From assembly GCA_001970855.1 (NCBI GenBank), contig LSSN01000248.1, positions 1-53,301 on the forward strand: a stretch of 53,301 nt of DNA, read 5' to 3'. The notes below the pieces were generated by a model that was not told the DNA's origin, ran no database searches, and worked only from the letters and a program-made list of their open reading frames with translations. This stretch comes from Smittium culicis (taxonomy: Eukaryota > Kickxellomycota > Harpellomycetes > Harpellales > Legeriomycetaceae). This document shows positions 46,101-53,301 of the stretch, piece by piece. A program made the position numbers and the translations under genes. Each line of letters starts with the position of its first letter. Position 1 is the first letter of the stretch.

Positions 46101-46314
46101 AGAATAATAAAAATGCAATGTATACGCAGATAAGCTTTTCATTTGAGGGAGTTATTCATCTGTTTACTTTATGTATACAATTTTATATGATTTTAAAGCA
46201 ATTTCAAAAAATTTAAGATAAGGTGAATTATTCTTGTAGCTTTAAAAAGTACGCTATAAGAATAAAAAGAATTATAATAGCGAATTGTATTTACTTTGCA
46301 AATTTAAATCACGC
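43117..46314. other. 3.2-kb AT-rich intergenic region
   Basis: No gene recognised. A short open stretch at about 44385-44485 (ADNPEGEYVVAKLNQALQQR, then stop) looks protein-like but is only about 30 codons and isolated. A reverse copy of the 193-bp repeat family core lies at about 44105-44140. Confidence 0.5.
44105..44140 (-). repeat. CTTCTCGAAATAATCTCCCA-family repeat, core, reverse orientation
   Basis: CACGGGAGATTTCTACGAGA then AGCAGGAAATATTTAT is the reverse complement of the family core with small changes. Confidence 0.4.
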
Positions 46315-47601
46315 TTATTTTCCAAGTTCTTCGTCGATAGTTTTTAGTAGGAATTGAGCATAGGTATCGAAATCGCTGAGTTCCAAAAATATTTGAGCAC
46401 TCAAACGGGCCCACCATGCGTTATTGTGGGAAAAAACTTTCCCAGAGATATTGTATTTGAGAAGCATAATGTTTGAGATAGAACATCCAAGTTTGTCGTG
46501 AATAGGATTTCCATACTCGAGAGGAATTTTGACGTTGATCATAAAACAAGTTTGTGATCTGTCTCTTGTCATCGGTGTAAAGTCATATTTAGATTCAAGC
46601 ATGTCAACAGCTTGTTTTGCCAAGTTAGAGCAGTAATTTTGAATCTTTTTGAGACCGCCAAGCGATTCAATAAAGTCGATGGATGCATTTGATGATAAAT
46701 ATGTGCTGTAATCAATTCCGCCCTGTTGGAAGAAAGAATCGTTGAAATTGTTCACTTGGTTGTAAGAATGTGAGATACATAGTGGATGAGTGCTGGATTT
46801 CAAGTGATTCGCAACATAAAATATAGCACAACCTCGTTTGGAAAAGAACCATTTGTGAGCAATAGTGACAAAGTAATCACAACCAGTGCTGTCAATGTCA
46901 ATATCAAGCATCCCTATTGCATGAGCCGCATCAATAAACACCAAAGATTCTTCTTGTTTAAAAATTTTCGCTAATTCTTTGTAAGGTAAAACTATCCCAG
47001 GTACTGAAATTATGGCATCGATTAAAGCGAGCCGGATCCTTTTATTGCTGTCTTTCTTAATATTAGAAATCGATTCTTTTGTTGCAGATAATATTTCATC
47101 ATTTGTCATAGGGAAATTCAATTCTATTTTAACAGCTTTGGCTTTTGAATTATCGCAAATGTATTGGATAGCGTTAATACACGCATCGAAGGTAGTTGAA
47201 TAATGGATTAAAATATCACCTTCTTCAAACTTCATACTACGCAAAATGGAGTTTAGTGCTGCACATGCATTCGAGATGTATGTTAATTGTTTAGGATCCT
47301 CGACGCCTAAATATGGTGAGATTCTTTCGAGAGAATCAAAATATAGAGGTTTTAATGTGTGTAAAACAAATCTAACTGGATTGTAGTCGGCAATCCGTGA
47401 GTAGTACTCCACATATTCCTGAACGTAAATTGGACAAGAGCCATAAGATCCATGATTTAAAGAGAGAAAATCCTGGTTCATCAAAAAATTTGATTTAATT
47501 TTTTTTCCGAAATGGCCTGAAATAAATAATTCAGGTTTTTTGATAGCTTTCAATGATTCATCGAGGGAATTAGGATCTAAAGCTTTGTGCGTATTAGTCA
47601 T
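46315..47601 (-). CDS. Class-V aminotransferase-fold PLP enzyme (isopenicillin-N-epimerase / Egt2-like)
   Basis: Uninterrupted 428-residue protein. The start of the domain has FLSLNHGSYGSCP (45-57), a signature of the isopenicillin-N-epimerase-like branch. Central motifs are FIDAAHAIGMLDID (222-235), where Asp224 should contact the pyridine nitrogen, and TIAHKWFFSKRG (246-257), where Lys250 is the Schiff-base lysine. The C-terminal lobe has INVKIP and the late WWARLSAQIF segment. In fungi members of this branch include Egt2, the C-S lyase that finishes ergothioneine synthesis, and cysteine-desulfhydrase-like enzymes. The family is secure but the exact substrate is not. No Egt1 neighbour is in the window. 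No targeting signal, so probably cytosolic. Confidence 0.88.
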   Translation of the reverse strand: MTNTHKALDPNSLDESLKAIKKPELFISGHFGKKIKSNFLMNQDFLSLNHGSYGSCPIYVQEYVEYYSRIADYNPVRFVLHTLKPLYFDSLERISPYLGVEDPKQLTYISNACAALNSILRSMKFEEGDILIHYSTTFDACINAIQYICDNSKAKAVKIELNFPMTNDEILSATKESISNIKKDSNKRIRLALIDAIISVPGIVLPYKELAKIFKQEESLVFIDAAHAIGMLDIDIDSTGCDYFVTIAHKWFFSKRGCAIFYVANHLKSSTHPLCISHSYNQVNNFNDSFFQQGGIDYSTYLSSNASIDFIESLGGLKKIQNYCSNLAKQAVDMLESKYDFTPMTRDRSQTCFMINVKIPLEYGNPIHDKLGCSISNIMLLKYNISGKVFSHNNAWWARLSAQIFLELSDFDTYAQFLLKTIDEELGK

Positions 47602-50600
47602 TTTGAAGCAAAGGAACTATTAAGTGTATGTGTTTAAAATACTTGGAGATCGAGGTTGGATGGCATTGAATGTAATATTTAATTGCAAGAAAAAATTAGC
47701 GATAAAAGCTAAAAATTAATTGAAGAAAATTTATATAAATCGTGACAGCTCGAAATTCATGTTTTAATTTTTATATTTCTATTATGCATTAATAAGAACC
47801 GGGTTATTAAAAATAGCTCTTATTTAATCATTTTATTTGTGGCATTTGAAAAGCACCGATTTTTTTTTTTTTTTATAGAGAATTTGTTTATAGGAAACAA
47901 AATATATGAGGGTTATTAAGTTAAAAGTTAAATAAAATTGGCTAAGAGTTTACAAAGATTCGACTGGCCGCTCCAAAAGATAGCACCGATTTTTTTTAGA
48001 TATAATTCTGCGAGTTAACTAATAGATTCGAGTTTTAACAGCCCAATAACCAGTTAGAACTAGTTTAGCCCTTTGGTATGAAGATTAACCCAAAAAGAGC
48101 ACAAGGTTATGCCTACTTGGAGAAGTCATTTTTCAGTAATATTTTTTTGAAATTAGCTACCCAATTGACATTTTTGATATTGATTTTAATGGTTGAACAT
48201 AGATAGTGCAAGTTTATTAGACAAAAATAGAAAATTTCACGATTGAAACTTTTGGCCCAATATACCCAATAAAGTTTTTAGTACGAGTAAAATTATTTTA
48301 TATCTACAGTAGATATTCTATAATAAAACAATAATGTTTTTTCATTAGGCTACATTTTTTTTGAATACAATGTCATAGCTACTAAACTATATTTTATTAA
48401 ATCATTCCCTTTCACAGATTAGATTAGTTTTACAATTTATTTACTTGTAGTTTTTTAGAATTAAAAGCACTACATCAAAGTTTAGTTTATTGAATTAATC
48501 CAATAGAAATAGGTTTAGATATACATATAACTAAAACTGCAGCTAAATTCTACTATATTATTGCGTAACTATTTCAAATAATCGATTTCCTAAAATTTAC
48601 CTTTCTTAATAATATAAATGTTTATTTTCTTCACCACATTCACTGTTTTAAACACAATTCGAAAAATACCATATTGAAATACATATATTGAAATTGTAAA
48701 TTTTACATTTTTTTTACAAAAATAAGTACACTATATTTTATTCATTGGCTTATCTATCAAAGTAGATTATTAAATTGGAATATATCTATTAACTAGGCAT
48801 TCAGTTGCAACTTGTTGTTTACCTTATAGATAATAATAATTATTGAATAAATTTCAGTAAAATATGTTTAATAATATAATATAAAAATACTACACTTAAA
48901 GTGATTATTTTTAAAAAAGTAAATTATTTTTAATAAAGGTAAAAATGCTTTTATAAATTTCAAAATCACATGTATTGATATATCAAATGATTCGACTGGT
49001 TTAATTCGAGGCAGTATATAGTATAAAATACTGGTGATGGGAATGCATATAGTATATAAAATTATATCATTATTTTAGAAGGGTATATCATTTCAACTTA
49101 AAACAGATTTTCAAAATAATAAACAATTATATAATCAAATTTAAAATTAAAAATTGTATCCAAACCACTTGAATCATTAAAAAACGCACATGCAGCAAAA
49201 TACATCCAAAAATATTTCCTTATATAAATATTTTTAAACTAAACCAATATAGAGCAAGTTTTTATATACATTGTATTTTTTAGCAATTTTCTGCAAAAAA
49301 CAATATTTATCTTGTGGAAATATAAAGATTTATAGTAAAACTAGCTGTGAAGAATAAGGATACTTAGTTTCAATATTTGACAAAAAATTATAAAAATTTT
49401 AGAAAAAGAATTCTTCCCAGAAATAAAAAAATCACAATAAATCGATAGGATAATAAATAAAATGGCTATTGAAGCAACCATGTATTCTTTGAAGGTTAAT
49501 AAATTAGATAAGTCAAATGAATATAAAACATAGATTCATTTTCATATAATTGATCCTAATACAATAAAAACATCTTTTTAATTTGATGATTTGAAGATAT
49601 GATTTTTTTTTTGGGTAATAATACTTATTTATGATATTTATAATTAAAATATCATAACGCTAATAGTTAAAATGGGCTATTGTAATATGTGCTGTTTTTT
49701 AAAACGAATAATTGGTGATTATAAACTTACCTTCTAGCTCAATTGAAAGGAAAAGATCTAGTTAAATTTTCTAATTTTTTATTAGTTTGGGATTTGATTT
49801 AAAATCTTTATTGATTTTTTCTTGCAGTGTGGTCGTATTTACTGATTTTTTTTTTTTTTTGAAATTTATTGAAAATAATTATTAGTGTTTACTGATATAA
49901 TCATTTAGTTACTAATAAGTATTTAGATTCTAAAAAATAAAATAATATAAAAAATAGATAATAAAACTAGAACTTAGATAAATATGATTTAATATGTTTA
50001 TTAATATTCAATAATAATTAAAAAATTTGAGAGATTAGCTAAATATTTATTTTTTTATAAATATGATGTTTGGTTGTCTTTGAGTTTAAATTGAAGTACG
50101 TTTTATTTCAACGGACTATATTATGAAATATGGCTTTTAAAAGTTTTTAAATTTATTTTTTTTCTTTTGAAAATTTTTTTTATTTATTTTCTTCTTGCAT
50201 CGAGTAAGGATTAAGGATCTTGTATTTATGGTATCGTTTTTCTCGGAATTTTAAGTTTTTCTTTTCTATTTAAAAAAATATTAATTTCTTTTCTGTTTAC
50301 CTTTGCTTATCTATCATTTTTATATTCATCTATTTGAAATTATACTTTTCTTTGTAAGAATAAACAGCCGAGACAATCTTTTAGATTAATTATTCCTTTT
50401 CGGCGTTATTTTTTCTTTATTATCTGCTCTTTAATATTATTATTATTATTTTTGTGATTTGAACTAATAAATTTTTTCTCAAGCTTATTTCTTAATTAAT
50501 CATTATAAAATTGTTTTTCTTTATATTTAGATGCTCTAATATATATTTATTATAATATTGAGTATAAAGAATTGTAGGAATGAGGTATTTTCACCCCAAC

Positions 50601-52371
50601 ACAAAATTATCCTATATCCATCAATCAAGCCCAATAATTTTTGCATTTTTATATGTAACTAATTTTATTTCTATCAATTATACTTATTTTTTTTTTGGGG
50701 GGGGGGGGTGGTTAGAGGTGGAGGTATCTTTTAATTAACAAAACAGAAAAAAAAGAAACTAACATTTATAATTTATAATTTATAGTGTACAAATTGTAAT
50801 AAAATTTAATACTTGGATTATTAATTATATTTTCAAGCTAATATTTGATTAAAAAAAATTCTCATTTTATTTAGTAGATGTTTACAAGGATTTAAATCAC
50901 AGCTCTTTGCACTATAAACGCTTACTACAAAAGAAAATATCAAAATGTAGATTCTGAATCAAGAAAATACTTTGTTAAACCTATAATATAATATTATGAA
51001 TACAATTAAAATATTAGCTCTGTTGGATGATTTTACAAAGTTTAACTACTTTTTCTATTTATCCGTATTCCAAAAAATAGATAAATTTTTAGTTGGGTGA
51101 TGCTATCTATATCATTAGAATTTTTGTACCTCTATATACTAAAAAGTACTTGATTAATTTAGAGTCTTCCAAATAAGATGTTATAGTTTATTGGAAAATT
51201 TTTGGAATTGGTGACTAAATTGATCAATCTAATTATAGCTATCTATATCCCAATCTTATTAGCTGATTGCATTCGCCAAATAAAAAATTAAGATAAATTT
51301 AATGTATAAGCTTTAAAAATGATATAAGAGTACTTTAACAATCAAATGTTATCTAGTTCGGATTATGTTATTCTATATCTATGTATAAAAATAATTGAAA
51401 AAAGTTACGAATAACAATACTCTGATAATGTTTTTTTATTGAATTTAATTCTTTTTAAAGCATAGATCAACATGATTTAAAACAAAACTGATAAATCCGA
51501 TGCTTCTAAATCAGAATGAGCTCAACAAAATATATTCCATCACACCAAATATTATTTTAGTTCAGATCTATCTCGCAATTAAAATAAATGTACAAAAATA
51601 CCCCAAAATTGATTAAAACAGTATAATTGATGATATTGCTACATACACAATCAGGTTATAATTCAGCTCAAAAAAAAAATAACGTTAAAGCAAGCAAAGT
51701 CAGCATACATATCTAAAAAAAATAAATGAATTTTTTTATATTATTATTTGCTGAAAATTCAAAATAATAAAAGTTTTTAGCATAATTATAAGTGTATTAT
51801 TTTATGAAATGTCTTATATGTAACTATATGATATTTTAATTTATCGATTAGTTTTTTTACAAATAACAGATATCAATTTACATATTGCTATAAGAAAAAA
51901 AATGATGCCACGTGCCTAAATCAGGAAATAAATACATTTTAATTTTAAGATCCAAAAAAATATAATAGAATTTACGAGCATTAATTTTATTTGTTATAAT
52001 AATCTATCAGTATATATTTATATATTTGAATAAGTTATAAGTACGCTCTATAATAAATCATAATGAATATTATAAACATATTATATAAAAGTAAAAACTT
52101 AGAAATATAAACTTTTATCAAAAAATAGTAACGCATTCAATTTATATTTTATTAGTGCGATCAGATAAATAAGTGTTGAATAAAAAATTTTGAACTTTTA
52201 ACACTTACAAAAATAAATATATATATTATCTCAAAATTGGAATATAAAGTGAAGAAAATAAGAATTTTTGAAAATTTCATAATAATCTTTACAAAATCTA
52301 AATAATTCAAATAAAATCAAGCTTGTTGCGTTAAGAGAAAATCAAACAAATCATTAAAAAGAAGATATAAC
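47602..52371. other. 4.8-kb AT-rich intergenic region
   Basis: No convincing gene. Contains scattered T tracts (e.g. 47862-47874), MITE-end-like fragments (around 48060-48075 and 48404-48420) and a T-then-G homopolymer pair (about 50687-50708). The last few hundred bases are the promoter region of the serine protease gene. Confidence 0.55.
50697..50708. repeat. G12 homopolymer in a purine-rich stretch
   Basis: Twelve G in a row followed by TGGTTAGAGGTGGAGG, preceded by about ten T. Highly unusual in this AT-rich DNA; quadruplex-capable. Exact length may be wrong because homopolymers are hard to sequence. Confidence 0.85.
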
Positions 52372-53280
52372 TTGGTCAAAATGATTTTTTTCACCTTTTT
52401 CTTTTTAGGTCTCGCAATATCTTCGTACATAAGAGCCGATATCTACAACTCAACCCGATCAGATAATACGACTGATCTTTCTAAAAGGATAGTTGGAGGT
52501 AGTAGGGCATACTTTGAACAATTTCCTTTCATAGTATCGCTATCCGGGATAAAAGGGCATTTTTGTGGTGGTACGCTTATATCTTATAATGTAGTGCTAA
52601 CTGCCGCGCATTGCTTAAGAAAAATAGAAGGAGATAAAATGGTTAACAAACTTGAAAGCGAATTCAAAATTATAGTTGGAAGCAACAAATCGACCGATGA
52701 TAATGATAAATCGGGTCAAATAAAGAAAATATATATTCATAGTAATTACCACGATGATGGGAGCAATTATGATATTGGAATTATTATTTTAAAAAGTGGA
52801 GTTAGTGAAAAGAAAAAAAGTCAATTAGGAATCCAATATCCAAAGATACTAGTTCAAAAAGAAAAAATAAATTCAAAGTTACTGGCTATAGGTTGGGGAC
52901 TGACATCTCACGACAGTAAACCGTCAAATCATTTATTATATACAGAAATTTTACCTACCGAATCAAGAGATTGTAGAAAGTACAACCCAAAGTATATTGG
53001 AAATGATAAAAATGAAATATGCGCCATTAATACCAATAATAAAGGTATCTGTATTGGAGACTCTGGAGGGCCTCTATTGTTATTTGGAGAAAGTATAAAT
53101 ACTCCTTATCAAAAAAATATACTCGTTGGTGTATCTTCGTCTATAACAGGGTTATATCAAAGTAAAACTAAATGTGAAGATTTAAACACTCTCAATTTTT
53201 TTTCAAATGCGTATTTCCACATAGACTGGATATCAAAGAAATCGGGCATACCTAGAAAATCTCTAGAATACGGTCCTTAA
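52372..53280 (+). CDS. Secreted chymotrypsin-fold (S1 family) serine protease with non-trypsin S1 pocket
   Basis: Single-exon 302-residue precursor. A signal peptide (1-about 22) is followed by a short propeptide ending KR and the mature start IVGG (40-43), so it is a zymogen. The catalytic triad is complete: His80 in LTAAHC, Asp134 in NYDIG, Ser231 in GDSGGPL. Disulfide pairs Cys65-Cys81, Cys201-Cys217 and Cys227-Cys268 fit the fold. Trypsin has Asp six residues before the active serine. Here that position is Gly225 (KGICIGDSGG), and the WG of the usual SWG substrate-binding strand is replaced (VSSSITG). The protease is therefore not expected to cleave after Lys/Arg, although its own activation site is tryptic (Lys-Arg). 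Secreted proteases of this type are common in animal-associated fungi and may act on host or gut proteins. Start chosen at the first ATG; the second Met (residue 4) is equally possible. Confidence 0.92.
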   Translation: MVKMIFFTFFFLGLAISSYIRADIYNSTRSDNTTDLSKRIVGGSRAYFEQFPFIVSLSGIKGHFCGGTLISYNVVLTAAHCLRKIEGDKMVNKLESEFKIIVGSNKSTDDNDKSGQIKKIYIHSNYHDDGSNYDIGIIILKSGVSEKKKSQLGIQYPKILVQKEKINSKLLAIGWGLTSHDSKPSNHLLYTEILPTESRDCRKYNPKYIGNDKNEICAINTNNKGICIGDSGGPLLLFGESINTPYQKNILVGVSSSITGLYQSKTKCEDLNTLNFFSNAYFHIDWISKKSGIPRKSLEYGP

Positions 53281-53301
53281 AACCATCTAAATAAAAAAAA
53301 A

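Overview
This looks like nuclear DNA of an early-diverging fungus with a very A+T-rich genome. The evidence is a GPI-type GH72 wall protein, a fungal-type transcription-factor middle-homology protein, short (about 50-150 bp) introns with GT(A/T)NNN donors and YAG acceptors, and a secreted chymotrypsin-fold protease. A gut-associated zoopagomycote (Harpellales-like) is my best guess, but that is inference. The window is a scaffold of two contigs joined by 94 Ns (16521-16614).

Layout. 1-7.7 kb: one GH72 gene (1138-2703) in AT-rich DNA holding repeat copies. 7.7-10.5 kb: a six-exon RBM26/RBM27 (Rmn1-type) RNA-binding protein. 12.2-16.2 kb: a nine-exon NEMF/Tae2 (Rqc2) ribosome-quality-control gene. 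Its 3' end reappears after the N gap (16615-17752), most likely because two overlapping contigs were not merged. 17.96-19.25 kb: an intronless, comparatively GC-rich Gfo/Idh/MocA oxidoreductase on the minus strand. 19.5-21.2 kb: repeat copies and a SINE-like retroposon with a 14-bp target duplication. 21.2-32.5 kb: an extremely AT-rich gene desert. 32.5-36.9 kb: tandem and dispersed repeats plus one possible short minus-strand gene. 36.9-39.6 kb: a five-exon transcription-factor-like gene. 41.8-43.1 kb: an element with 273-bp inverted repeats that appear identical by eye. 46.3-47.6 kb: a class-V aminotransferase (Egt2/isopenicillin-N-epimerase-like) on the minus strand. 52.4-53.3 kb: a secreted S1-family serine protease.

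The genes are unrelated single-copy functions (cell wall, nuclear RNA surveillance, ribosome rescue, redox, transcription, sulfur/PLP chemistry, secretion) and I see no gene cluster. The most unusual content is (a) a GH72 protein that has lost both catalytic glutamates, (b) the long-TIR element with motifs every ~20 bp in its arms, (c) a SINE-like retroposon with a strong internal hairpin and a second, 5'-truncated copy, and (d) two further dispersed repeat families, one resembling piggyBac MITEs (TTAA sites, CCCTTTC ends). All exon structures were derived by eye from reading frame, splice signals and family similarity. No database search was run.
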